From Clostridia bacterium (GTDB lineage: Bacteria; Bacillota; Clostridia; Caldicoprobacterales; Caldicoprobacteraceae), in NCBI GenBank assembly GCA_017577715.1, contig PKRC01000006.1:27763-91762 (forward strand): a stretch of 64,000 bases of DNA. Reading direction: 5' to 3'. Every line of letters begins with the position of its first letter. The stretch's first letter is position 1. The position numbers and the translations under genes were made by a program. The notes under the pieces are model-generated. The model searched no databases, was not told the origin of the DNA, and saw nothing but the letters and a program-made list of their open reading frames with translations. Below are positions 41,305 to 50,620 of the stretch, piece by piece.

Positions 41305-43404
41305 GTGGCAAAGACATTGGATGAGATAAAATCCTTTCGTTTAAACAGCATAAGCAATAAACTCATAGCAGCCTTTCTCATAATGATCATCCCCATATCC
41401 ATCCTCGGGTATTATTCCAAGGGCACAGCGGAAAAAGCCATACAGCAGACCGCTGCTCAATCTACCATCCAAGCCATGGAACAGATATCGCGATATATTG
41501 AATTGATCTTCTCAACGATTGATAGTACTTCCCTGCAAATATTTACAAATGAAGACATACAAGATTTTCTATTGATAAAAGAAGAGCAGATGCAAACCTA
41601 TGACTTCATTCAAAAGCTGCAGACTGTACAGTCATTATTAAACAGCTATACTCTAAGTAATAAGTACATCGACAGTATAGCCCTTTTAATTGACGAAAAG
41701 CGCAGCATAGCAGCAGGAAACATTACTACTCTATCCAATGTAAATTTTGAAGAAATAAAAAATTCCGAATGGTACAAAGCCGCTATAGAAGCAAATGGGA
41801 AAACCATTTGGAGAGGAAGGCACCCTGAAATTGACACCGGAAGATCTACGTCTGCAACGTACGCCATTTCAGGAATGCGCACTTTAAAACTCCTCTCTAC
41901 GGGGACCACCCGTGGAGTTATGGTAATAGATATAAAATATGCACCTATTATGGAAATATTGCAAGGCGTAAATTTGGGTTCGAGAAGCGAGATCCATTTA
42001 ATCAGCCCGGATGGGTATGCCCTAAGCTCGGAAATTGGCGAGCAAATAGAAGAAGATGAATCGGTGAACTCCCATAGCATAACAGAACATGACTTTTATC
42101 AGGATGTAATATCCTCTGAAGAACCTTCGGGTTATAAAGAAGTAGACCATAATGGCGAAAAATGGTTGATGATCTATAATAAAGTTGGAGAAACCGGATA
42201 CACGTTAGTAGGCCTTATTCCAAACTCAGTGTTATTAGCCGCTACGCAGAATATTGCCAGAACCACCATCATGCTGATGATATTCGCCTGTATAGTGGCC
42301 CTGGTTATCGGCCTATACATGTCAGGCAGCATGGGCCGAACCATAGGACGAATCATCAGTGCCGCTGAAAAAGTTGCCATGGGCGATCTTACAGTCAATC
42401 TGGTATCAAGGAGCAAGGATGAGCTGGGCATACTGACCAAAAGCATAAACTCGATGATAGCCAACATGCGCCTGCTCATACAACAAACTACTAACCTTGC
42501 TCATAAAGTCGTCGAATCATCGTCAACGGTAGCCTCAACCTCGCAGCAGCTATCGGCATCATCTCACGAAATTGCCAGAGCCGTTCAGGAAATAGCTCAA
42601 GGGGCAGCAGAACAGGCAACCGATGCAGAACAGGGCGTTCAAAAGATGGATATGCTGGCTGCAAAAATAACCAGCGTTTCGGAAAATGCTAAAGAAATTC
42701 ACGATTTGTCCAAGGAGACCTTAAATTTAACCCAGCAAGGGCTTGATGCGGTAGATCAGCTAGAACAGAAAGCTCGACAGACCACCGTTATAACTCAAGA
42801 GATACTGGCAGACATAGATATGCTCAACCAGCATTCCCAGGCCATAGGCAAGATAACAAAAGTGATCGACAACATAGCGGACCAGACTAACCTTCTGGCT
42901 TTAAACGCTGCCATAGAAGCTGCACGAGCCGGGGAGATGGGGAAGGGATTTGCTGTGGTGGCCAACGAGATACGCAAGCTGGCCGAGCAATCGATGGCTG
43001 CCACGCGCGAGATCACTACCATCATCAAAAACACGCAGCAGCAAACCGCTCAGACCGTCAAACGAGCCAAAAACGCAGAGGATATTGTAAAATCTCAAAA
43101 TGAAGCGGTAGTCATCACCATCTCGGCTTTCAAACGGATAGCAGCATCGACCGAAGCGCTTGCCAACCGGGTTGAGCAGATAATACAGGGCGTCAACGAA
43201 ATGGAAAACGATAAAAACCAGGCAGTATTGGCAATGCAAAACATATCTGCTGTATCTCAGGAGGCAGCAGCATCATCCCAGGAAGTAACGGCATCCACCG
43301 AAGAACAGCTGTCGGGTATAGAACAGCTAGCCTCCTACGCTGAGGAGTTAAATTATGCCGCCCAGGAGCTGATGCAAGCCATCAGCAAGTTTAAAACAGA
43401 GTAA
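41305..43404 (+). CDS. Methyl-accepting chemotaxis protein with an extracellular dCACHE-like domain
   Basis: A 699-residue chemoreceptor. Membrane segment one (LIAAFLIMIIPISILGYYS) near residues 18-36, an outer ligand domain to about 310 (ALLIDEKRSIAAGNITTL, EWYKAAIEANGKTIWRG), segment two (TIMLMIFACIVALVIGLYMS), a HAMP domain (MGRTIGRIISAAEKVAMGDL) and the coiled-coil signalling part with the tip IDNIADQTNLLALNAAIEAA and RAGEMGKGFAVVANEIRKLA. The ligand cannot be read; sugar-rich surroundings suggest carbohydrates. The GTG start at 41305 is uncertain because its ribosome site is separated by a hairpin; TTG at 41317 is an alternative. No other che gene is in the window. Confidence 0.9.
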   Translation: MAKTLDEIKSFRLNSISNKLIAAFLIMIIPISILGYYSKGTAEKAIQQTAAQSTIQAMEQISRYIELIFSTIDSTSLQIFTNEDIQDFLLIKEEQMQTYDFIQKLQTVQSLLNSYTLSNKYIDSIALLIDEKRSIAAGNITTLSNVNFEEIKNSEWYKAAIEANGKTIWRGRHPEIDTGRSTSATYAISGMRTLKLLSTGTTRGVMVIDIKYAPIMEILQGVNLGSRSEIHLISPDGYALSSEIGEQIEEDESVNSHSITEHDFYQDVISSEEPSGYKEVDHNGEKWLMIYNKVGETGYTLVGLIPNSVLLAATQNIARTTIMLMIFACIVALVIGLYMSGSMGRTIGRIISAAEKVAMGDLTVNLVSRSKDELGILTKSINSMIANMRLLIQQTTNLAHKVVESSSTVASTSQQLSASSHEIARAVQEIAQGAAEQATDAEQGVQKMDMLAAKITSVSENAKEIHDLSKETLNLTQQGLDAVDQLEQKARQTTVITQEILADIDMLNQHSQAIGKITKVIDNIADQTNLLALNAAIEAARAGEMGKGFAVVANEIRKLAEQSMAATREITTIIKNTQQQTAQTVKRAKNAEDIVKSQNEAVVITISAFKRIAASTEALANRVEQIIQGVNEMENDKNQAVLAMQNISAVSQEAAASSQEVTASTEEQLSGIEQLASYAEELNYAAQELMQAISKFKTE

Positions 43405-43443
43405 AAATTAAAGGGAGCAGAAAATGCTCCCTTTAATTTTTTT
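43405..43443. terminator. Bidirectional terminator after the chemoreceptor gene
   Basis: AAATTAAAGGGAGCA pairs with TGCTCCCTTTAATTT around a short GAAAA loop, with T-rich ends on both strands, between two convergent genes. Confidence 0.9.
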
Positions 43444-43451
43444 ACTTTCTT

Positions 43452-43910
43452 TTATCGTTTATCATTGTTATCCAATGAGCCAAGCCCCACCATGACAGGG
43501 GCTACCAAGACGATCATGAGCATCATGGTGAACAATGCTCGCCATACCTGAGATGAAATATATCTGTAGAGCTCTACATCGATTGACACTACCAGCAGCA
43601 ACACGGAGGGCAATTGCCCCAGTAAACCCACCGCAAAGCCGGCAACAGGCCTCCTTGAAGAGCTCAGAGCCCCGAAGGCCTTGCCATACTGAAACATCAA
43701 TACATAATACGGCATAATCAGTAGTACCATTACAAGCCATACTGGCAAGGGGATGGGGATGCCTGACTTTCTAAGCAGCTCCACCGCTTCAAACAGCAAA
43801 AAGACAACCGTCCCGCCCACTCCCACCAAAATCGAATTCAAAACGGCAAGCCGTATTCCTTCAATGGCACACTTGCCAGTACGCGGAAACCACTTCTCAA
43901 TCCATTCCAT
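43452..43910 (-). CDS. Four-segment membrane protein, hypothetical
   Basis: A 152-residue integral membrane protein with about four segments (LAVLNSILVGVGGTVVFLLF, PVWLVMVLLIMPYYVLMFQY, AVGLLGQLPSVLLLVVSIDV, LFTMMLMIVLVAPVMVGLG). It has no motif I recognise. ATG at 43910 follows AGGTGTTTTAAG. It lies 20 bases downstream of the xylulokinase gene on the same strand and may be its operon tail, though a role in sugar use is not indicated by the sequence. Confidence 0.65.
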   Translation of the reverse strand: MEWIEKWFPRTGKCAIEGIRLAVLNSILVGVGGTVVFLLFEAVELLRKSGIPIPLPVWLVMVLLIMPYYVLMFQYGKAFGALSSSRRPVAGFAVGLLGQLPSVLLLVVSIDVELYRYISSQVWRALFTMMLMIVLVAPVMVGLGSLDNNDKR

Positions 43911-43930
43911 CTTAAAACACCTGGCAATAA

Positions 43931-45478
43931 TTATGCTTGGCCGCTCAACTCCCGCTCGATGCGAGCAACCTTCAAATAGCTGTCCTTTAAAGCATAGTAA
44001 AGTTCCTTATACACCTCATAATATCTATCGTATACTCTCACATTGGCCTCAATGGGTTGCTGCACTCCTACGCGTTTGATGGCCGCCTCGCATGCCTCAG
44101 GCACGCTATTGTATACGCCTGTTCCAACGCCAGCCAACAATGCAGCACCAAAAGCAGGCCCTTCAGTGGAATTGATGGTGGTGATTGGGCTATTGAACAC
44201 GTCGGCCTGTATCTGCCTCCACAGCTTGCTCTTGCCGCCGCCACCGGAGGCCCGCACTTCTGACACCTCAACGCCCATCTCCTTTATTATTTCAAGGCAG
44301 TCCCTGAGGCTATAGGCCACCCCCTCCATGACGGCGCGGATCATTTCATTTCTACCGTGTTTTGCCGACAGGCCGAAGAAAACGCCTTTGGCATAGGGAT
44401 CAAGGTGAGGAGTACGCTCCCCCATGAGATACGGGAGGTATATGAGCCCTTGACAACCCGGCACTGCCTTTTCAGCTTCAGCATCCATAAACACATATGG
44501 ATCTACGTCCATAAACTTAGCAAGCTCACGCTCTATGCCGCCAAAATTATTGCGCATCCATTGAAGCGACAGGCCAGCACCCTGTGTTACACCCATAACG
44601 TGCCAGGTATTGGGTACGGCATGGCAAAACGTGTGAACCCTGCCCTTAGGATCTATCTTGACCTGATCCATGAAGGCAAAAACCACACCTGAGGTCCCAA
44701 TAGTAGACGAAATAACTCCTGGCTTGACTATGCCATTGCCTACGGCACCGGCTGCCTGGTCACCGCCACCACCCACGACCGGAGTACCGGGGAGCAATCC
44801 CGTCAGCTGAGCAGCCACCTGGCTTACCTTGCCACTTACCTCGGGCGACTCATACACATCTGGTAACCAATCGAAATCAATCCCCAGCTTATCCACTATT
44901 TCGCGGCTCCAGGTTCTCTTGGGCACATCCAAAAATTGCATGCCACTGGCATCGGATACCTCGGTGGCGAACTCACCGGTAAGCCTGTACCTTATGTAAT
45001 CTTTGGGAAGCAAGATCTTGTTGATCTTTTCAAATATTTCGGGCTGGTGATTTTTCACCCACATCACTTTAGAAGCGGTAAACCCCGTCAATGCGGGATT
45101 AGCAGTAATCTCAATTAGCCTCTCCCTACCTATGATCTCAGTTATTTGGTCGCATTCCTCCTGAGTACGCTGATCGCACCATATTATGGCAGGCCTTAAT
45201 ACCTTGCCCTCCTTATCCAAAAGCACCATACCATGCATCTGTCCTGTCAAGCCAATACCCTTGACATCAGAAGGATTAACTCCGCTTTTTGCCAATACCT
45301 CTCTGATGCTCTCAACCGCTGCATTCCACCAATCTTCCGGTTCCTGTTCGGCCCAGCCTATCTGCGGCTGATAAAGCGGATATTCTTTGGTTGAGCTGGC
45401 CACAGTATTCCCCAACTCGTCAAACAGCGCAGTTTTGGTCCCCGAAGTTCCAATGTCGATCCCAAGCAAATAAGCCAT
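43931..45478 (-). CDS. xylB: Xylulokinase
   Basis: Phosphorylates D-xylulose to xylulose 5-phosphate for the pentose phosphate pathway. The 515-residue FGGY kinase starts YLLGIDIGTSGTKTALFDEL; the xylulokinase signature region GLTGQMHGMVLLDKEGKVLR and the later GGGGDQAAGAVGNGIVKPG and LIYLPYLMGERTPHLDPYAK fit XylB well, as does ASGGGGKSKLWRQIQADVFN. ATG at 45478 follows ATAGGAGGGTG. It is the last catabolic gene of the hemicellulose block, consistent with xylose release by alpha- and beta-xylosidases upstream. A xylose isomerase gene is not in view. Confidence 0.92.
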   Translation of the reverse strand: MAYLLGIDIGTSGTKTALFDELGNTVASSTKEYPLYQPQIGWAEQEPEDWWNAAVESIREVLAKSGVNPSDVKGIGLTGQMHGMVLLDKEGKVLRPAIIWCDQRTQEECDQITEIIGRERLIEITANPALTGFTASKVMWVKNHQPEIFEKINKILLPKDYIRYRLTGEFATEVSDASGMQFLDVPKRTWSREIVDKLGIDFDWLPDVYESPEVSGKVSQVAAQLTGLLPGTPVVGGGGDQAAGAVGNGIVKPGVISSTIGTSGVVFAFMDQVKIDPKGRVHTFCHAVPNTWHVMGVTQGAGLSLQWMRNNFGGIERELAKFMDVDPYVFMDAEAEKAVPGCQGLIYLPYLMGERTPHLDPYAKGVFFGLSAKHGRNEMIRAVMEGVAYSLRDCLEIIKEMGVEVSEVRASGGGGKSKLWRQIQADVFNSPITTINSTEGPAFGAALLAGVGTGVYNSVPEACEAAIKRVGVQQPIEANVRVYDRYYEVYKELYYALKDSYLKVARIERELSGQA

Positions 45479-45824
45479 GAACAACACCCTCCTATCATTC
45501 CTCTTTTTTCGTCGGAAATAAAAACTTCCTTAAAACCAAAGTTGAATATATCTTTTTTTTATATTCTACGTAAACATATTTTTTCCTCCATTTCTTGCAA
45601 AGAGACTGTCCAAAATTCAGTACATTAACAAACAATGCTGCTCCTTTCTAGTCTATGTGGCTCTTCTTCACCAGAAATGGGCTTAATTGTTCATATCCTT
45701 ATATCCTCTAAATCTACCGCCACAGCCATCAACCCTACCGGTCCCAACCCGAAAACTGCTTAAATAATCTTTATTCCCTTCAGGCAAACGGGTATACACT
45801 GTCTGCCTGGAGGAATCCATCAAC
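45479..45824. other. Intergenic region with a hairpin and a possible IS end
   Basis: Between the esterase stop and xylB start. At about 45782-45812 AGGCAAACGGGTATAC and its near complement form a 12-base-pair imperfect hairpin that may terminate the esterase transcript, though no T-run follows. AGAGACTGTCCAAAATTC at about 45599-45617 resembles the ends of common IS elements, but no transposase or second end is seen. The xylB promoter should lie near 45490-45570, which is AT-rich. Confidence 0.4.
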
Positions 45825-47339
45825 TCATATCCTGAGCCTCTTAAAATAATGCTTCACCATCAATTTCATAAGCTCTGTGGGCCTGTCGGGGTCCTTGCCC
45901 GGCCTGTCTCCAAACAGCATTATAAAAGGTTCTTCCTTCGTGTACGGCCGCCACTCAGGCATAGGCGTGCCATCAGCATCTAGCCCGTTAGGATCCCCCT
46001 TCTTCGCAAAATTGGTCCAATAGTTGCACATCTGCCGCGCTAGATCATAATGCTTTCCCACAAACGGCCTCCAACATTTCGCCAACGTCTCAAAAGTAAA
46101 CCACAGCTCCGATGAATGAAATGAACCAGCGTCATCCCCTGGTATCTCGGGATCAAAACGGTAACAGTATATGGTAGTATCTCTCTTCTCTGCATTATGC
46201 TCACACCACATAAGGTTCCCTATCTCAAACATATTAACTGCGCCTTTCTTACACATCTCCTCTACATCATCATTTTCTACCTTGCATAACCTCAAATATT
46301 CCTCCGCATCCTCTTGATACTTCTTATAAGCGTAATCCTTAAATTCTTCTACCGTCTTTGCATTTGGCTTCTCCACAAACTCATTCCCTGTGTGCCCCAT
46401 AATCAAGGGAATCTTATGCCATCTCCCTTCCATTATCAGCTTTACCGGGTTGTCTACTATATAATACCCATCCCTTACAAAACCCCATCTACCTTCAAAT
46501 GATTTAGCCTTCTCAAAAAGCTCCATTGCATCTATCTTACGAGCCTCATCCAAAGAATCTACACCCAAATATTTGAAAAATTCTTCCCCCATTTTTTCTG
46601 CTTCTTCCAACGAAGGATACCCCTGATTAAACCGCGGTGGTGCAAAGCCTCCCCCACTTTGAATGATGGCTTTCTGGAACATCCCCTTACTCACAGGCGA
46701 AGTTATATGGGCTGTTACGCTGCCACCCCCCGCAGATTGCCCAAATATCGTAATGTTGTCCGGATCCCCTCCAAATGCTGCTATATTCCGTTTTACCCAG
46801 GCAATCCCTGCCAACTGGTCCAACAGCCCAAAATTGGCTTTCGGCCCATTCGGATTCTCAGCCGATATCTGCGGATGAGCAAAAAACCCAAACACATTTA
46901 ATCGATAGTTAACGCTTACAAATACTATCCCCCTCCGTGCAATGCGTTCACCATCAAATTCCATCTCCGAAGTATACCCTACCTGCAATCCTCCACCGAA
47001 AATCCAAACCATCACCGGCAATTTCTCATCCGGCCGCTTCGCCGGCGTCCATACATTCAAATACAGGCAATCCTCGCTCATCGGAACATTCGGATCTACA
47101 TGCCATTCCTTGGTATAAATGTTGTCGGGGTTCAGACCGGGAGTCGCCTGTATCGAAATTGGAGCAAAAGTATAGGCTTTGTAGACGCCTTCCCAATCCT
47201 TGCAGGGCTGCGGCGGACGCCATCTTAACTCACCTACAGGCGGTGCAGCAAATGGTACTCCTTTAAACACTGTTATCCTCGGATCGGCCGCAGGAAGCCC
47301 CTCCAATATCCCATTTTCAACAACTACCCTCCTCAACAT
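45825..47339 (-). CDS. Type B carboxylesterase
   Basis: A 504-residue alpha/beta hydrolase of the carboxylesterase B family. The nucleophile elbow is GQSAGGGSVTAHITS at about residue 200; the oxyanion strand is MVWIFGGGLQVGYTSEMEFD; SEDCLYLNVWTPAKRPDEK is the family's second signature. Inside a hemicellulose cluster it may remove acetyl or other acyl groups from xylan fragments; there is no signal peptide, so it would act on imported oligosaccharides. ATG at 47339 is chosen because GGGGGAAAGGG precedes it; an ATG at 47369 has a weaker site. It lies 46 bases downstream of GH51. Confidence 0.85.
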   Translation of the reverse strand: MLRRVVVENGILEGLPAADPRITVFKGVPFAAPPVGELRWRPPQPCKDWEGVYKAYTFAPISIQATPGLNPDNIYTKEWHVDPNVPMSEDCLYLNVWTPAKRPDEKLPVMVWIFGGGLQVGYTSEMEFDGERIARRGIVFVSVNYRLNVFGFFAHPQISAENPNGPKANFGLLDQLAGIAWVKRNIAAFGGDPDNITIFGQSAGGGSVTAHITSPVSKGMFQKAIIQSGGGFAPPRFNQGYPSLEEAEKMGEEFFKYLGVDSLDEARKIDAMELFEKAKSFEGRWGFVRDGYYIVDNPVKLIMEGRWHKIPLIMGHTGNEFVEKPNAKTVEEFKDYAYKKYQEDAEEYLRLCKVENDDVEEMCKKGAVNMFEIGNLMWCEHNAEKRDTTIYCYRFDPEIPGDDAGSFHSSELWFTFETLAKCWRPFVGKHYDLARQMCNYWTNFAKKGDPNGLDADGTPMPEWRPYTKEEPFIMLFGDRPGKDPDRPTELMKLMVKHYFKRLRI

Positions 47340-47385
47340 ACCCTTTCCCCCTTCTTTTTCATTTTCCATTATAACCTTACCTTGG

Positions 47386-49002
47386 TCAGCTGCTCTTCTT
47401 GCTTAACCTGATTACATTCCACGATAACTTCCTGGTCAGAGCGGTAACCTTACCGTCCTCCATCCTTGTCTTTGTGTTCAACGTCGGCACGATGACTTCG
47501 GGAGATTCAAAGCTGTTCCCCTTAGTTATATCGTCTGTATACATCTCCACATGCTCTACCAGCTCATAACCTTCAAAACCTCGCACATCCAGGCTAACCT
47601 CAATGTCGTCCTCAACTGAACGGTTGATTATAAACACATCCACTTCTCCCTTTTCCTCGTGATGCACAGCTGCTGCCTCTATTGCTTGTACATCCTCATA
47701 AGAATGGCATTGATTGAAATCGTTAAGAGCATACTGCTGCGTATTGAACGTCGGCCCATCTACTACAGGTAAAATAGACATACCTTCTGCTGCCAACCTG
47801 TTCATCTGATAGTATGGATAGTACGATGCATTCTTCCAAACGTGCTCCCCATCAAATGCTATCGCACCACCTAATCCCCCAGTCATACATCCTATCTTAA
47901 TCCGATCGGCATTCCGGATGAAAGTAAGCAGTATCGAAGCAACGCCCAACGCTTCTAACATCTGATACGAAGTGCGCCTTCTCCTTACAAATTTATCAGG
48001 TTCATGTTTGATAAACACGTTTTCCTCCCTAGGCCTAAATTGCATGAAAACCTTGCTGGCATCCTTCCAACCCCTACGCCCATATGTCACTTCACCTTGC
48101 CTGCCAAACATGACTCCATATTCATCAAACGAAATGTACATCTTCTTTGGTGTACCAATCTTGGCCTGAAGATAATCGCAAATTGCAAATATAGCCCTTA
48201 AGCGTTCCTCTATCACGGAAGATACGTTCAAATAACTGGCGATATCCCCCTCGGGAGCACTATGATAATAGTGTACAGACACATAATCAACAGATTCATA
48301 GCATTGCTCCAGCGCTTCCATCAACCACTCAGGAAAATGCTTAGAATAATCCGAAACCCCCGATAGAACAGTCTCCGCTTTGCAATCTATCCACTTAATC
48401 ACCTTTGAAACCTCATGGGTCAAAATGCCAAATCCTACAGGGTTCTTCTCCCATGAACCTATTTGCCAGTGACCATCCATCTCGTTCCCCAAATACCATA
48501 TCTTAATGGGATATGGCTCCGGATGCCCATATTTCTTGCGCAGCTCAGACCAGTAAGTCCCTCCCTCATGCCTGCAGTACTCAACCAAATGCGCTGCGCT
48601 CTTTAAGTCATCAGTTCCAAGGTTTATGGTAAACATGGGTTCGGTATTGGCCCTCTTCGTCCACTCCAAATATTCATCAAGACCAACGATGTTGGGCTCT
48701 ATCTGGAACCAAGCAAGATCCAACTGCACTTTCCTATTCTCCAGCGGCCCTATGGAATTCTTCCACTCCCACCCTGAAATCCAGTTGCCTCCGGGAAGGC
48801 GTACAGCGGGCATTCCAAATTCTCTTACTGCCTCCAGTACATCCTGTCTAAATCCCATCTCATCTGCCGACGGGTGTTTGGGGTTATATATACCCCCATA
48901 TACCCAATTGCCTATGGGCTCTAAAAATGCACCAAAAAGCCGCTTCTCTACTTTAGCAACTTTATAGTCTGGATGTACGGTCACCTTTGCCGTTTTTAAC
49001 AT
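47386..49002 (-). CDS. abfA: GH51 alpha-L-arabinofuranosidase
   Basis: Releases terminal arabinose from arabinoxylan or arabinan oligosaccharides in the cytoplasm (no signal peptide). The 538-residue protein begins like GH51 enzymes (VTVHPDYKVAKVEKRLFGAF, VRLPGGNWISGWEWKNSIGP) and carries the acid/base Glu174 in IKIWYLGNEMDGHWQIG and the nucleophile Glu294 in MYISFDEYGVMF. The C-terminal beta-sandwich is present. ATG at 49002 follows AAAGGAGAGG. The start overlaps the tail of an upstream pseudogene by 40 bases; the enzyme itself is intact. Confidence 0.92.
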   Translation of the reverse strand: MLKTAKVTVHPDYKVAKVEKRLFGAFLEPIGNWVYGGIYNPKHPSADEMGFRQDVLEAVREFGMPAVRLPGGNWISGWEWKNSIGPLENRKVQLDLAWFQIEPNIVGLDEYLEWTKRANTEPMFTINLGTDDLKSAAHLVEYCRHEGGTYWSELRKKYGHPEPYPIKIWYLGNEMDGHWQIGSWEKNPVGFGILTHEVSKVIKWIDCKAETVLSGVSDYSKHFPEWLMEALEQCYESVDYVSVHYYHSAPEGDIASYLNVSSVIEERLRAIFAICDYLQAKIGTPKKMYISFDEYGVMFGRQGEVTYGRRGWKDASKVFMQFRPREENVFIKHEPDKFVRRRRTSYQMLEALGVASILLTFIRNADRIKIGCMTGGLGGAIAFDGEHVWKNASYYPYYQMNRLAAEGMSILPVVDGPTFNTQQYALNDFNQCHSYEDVQAIEAAAVHHEEKGEVDVFIINRSVEDDIEVSLDVRGFEGYELVEHVEMYTDDITKGNSFESPEVIVPTLNTKTRMEDGKVTALTRKLSWNVIRLSKKSS

Positions 49003-50251
49003 AAAGATACCTCTCCTTTATGTTTGGATTTCTATAAAGCTTATTTGTAAAAACGCTTATATATCCGATTATATATCCAATACTTCCATCTACATCATTA
49101 GACTGGCGCGTATTCTTATAAATAAACTTTGCAAAGTCGAGATAGTGCTCATCATAGTCAGCAGCACCAACTGCAGCCTCTAACCATTTATGTTCATTAG
49201 TTAGATCATACAGTGCAAGAAATCCGAATAGCGCATAAATGCCAGATTCTTTATCTTGGATATCTGCATTATCACATGTTCCCCCACGATACTCCATATT
49301 TAAATATACGTTCTCGTATGACCACTCACCCGCTTTAAGAGCAGCAGCTTTATATCTTTCGTCACCAGTTACCAGATAAAGTTGTACCAAAAATCGAATT
49401 ATACTGGGAGTATTAGCCTTGGAGTCCATACGCATAGACCCATCAGTATTATACGCACGATAAAAACCCCCATCCTCATTCTGAATATTAACAACCCAAT
49501 CCCCTGCTTTTCTGCAAAATTCCAACCAAGAAGGCTTCTCTTTCCCTTTCTTTTCAGGATGATTAACGCGTTGAAAGGCTTTTACTTTGCCTCTGTAATC
49601 AAGGCCCAGATACACTCTTTCTCCCAGCATCTTGCCATTACATCCCGGATAGACATAATCAATAGAAAAGCCATCCACTTTTGTAGCAATTTCCTTTCGC
49701 ACTGGAAAACCGTAATACATATAATTCAACGTCATACTTCGGGGCTTACTCATTCCAATGGAACCTATAGTAAATTTAGGATCTACATAATTCTCAGCTT
49801 GTAGAATATCCAGCGACCTCATAGATATATCAGCAGTCCAGCGAGAAAATGCTACCATTTATCCAGAAGAAATGTTCTGCATTGCAAATAAAGGCAATGC
49901 AAAACGGGTTTCCATCTGCCAGAAATATTCACAATCCAAGTCCTTACCTATAATACGATCAGGTGCAAACTCGTTTTGTTTATACCATGCACCGGGGGCA
50001 AAACAATAATAGTCTCGTGGATTATCAGATTCTGCCATTACCAAAGAAATCTTTGTTGAAAAACCAAGATCGTCACTTACCTTAAATCCTCTATCCGTTG
50101 TCTCATATACATCAAAAAGGAATTCCGAACCAGAAGAAACAGCAAGAACACTTTCAGCTACAACTTTTTCATCCTCACACATGTGAACTTCATCATAGCT
50201 AGCATCATAAAATTCATTGATAGCCATCATTGTCTTTACAGTAACATACAT
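48962..50251 (-). pseudogene. Decayed alpha/alpha-toroid type glycosidase, in-frame stop and lost ends
   Basis: Two open pieces in one frame are separated only by TAA at 49859-49861: 130 codons ending FALPLFAMQNISSG and 298 codons starting VAFSRWTADISMRSLDILQA. The second has repeated helical-barrel motifs (AGDWVVNIQNEDGGFYRAYN, PSIIRFLVQLYLVTGDERYK, SGIYALFGFLALYDLTNEH), typical of six-hairpin glycosidases and lyases. I cannot name the family. The C-terminus runs into the GH51 start, and the N-terminus is joined abruptly to a beta-helix fragment. The normal substrate was probably a plant polysaccharide. A sequencing error could explain the stop, but not the missing ends. Confidence 0.65.
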
Positions 50252-50557
50252 AAGGCTTCTATTATAATAAAGAAGCTTATTGCCCTTCGTTTCTCGGGAC
50301 TTAGGCCACCCCTGGTCGGTCGTACGGTTTCCCTATAAACCCCACCATGTATCAATATTCTTGTCCCTGGCGTATCAACTTGGGCTGCAACATTAATGGT
50401 GTTAAAAGGCCTCTCTGCAGAACCATCATTATCATCAGAAGCCAACGGATTGTTACAATCAACATGAAGCTCACGCTCAAATTTAGGCTCTACCTCCCAA
50501 AATTCGAACATCTCCCCATCAGGCAATACTACAGACCAAGTCTTTTAAATTGTTCAT
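50236..50557 (-). pseudogene. N-terminal remnant of a parallel beta-helix carbohydrate enzyme
   Basis: An ATG at 50557 behind GGGAGGAG starts MNNLKD, then the frame is lost; the next frame gives TWSVVLPDGEMFEFWEVEP, HVDCNNPLASDDNDGSAERP, FNTINVAAQVDTPGTRILIH and GGVYRETVRPTRGGLSPEK, the usual first turns of a right-handed beta-helix protein. After that the sequence becomes unrelated (RRAISFFII...). So the gene has a one-base frameshift near 50545 and a large 3' deletion at about 50285. It lies between the broken GH39 and the broken toroid gene. Confidence 0.65.
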
Positions 50558-50620
50558 AAATTCTCCTCCCTTTGTAAAATTACAATCCCTTATTCACAAG
50601 GCCCAACTTAACTTTACACA

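Noticed and set aside
42174..43239. Minus-strand frames inside the chemoreceptor gene
   Set aside because: They are shadows of the Ala/Gln/Glu-rich coding strand; the receptor motifs are unmistakable on the plus strand.
45599..45617. IS element upstream of xylB
   Set aside because: Only one end-like sequence is present, with no transposase or partner repeat.
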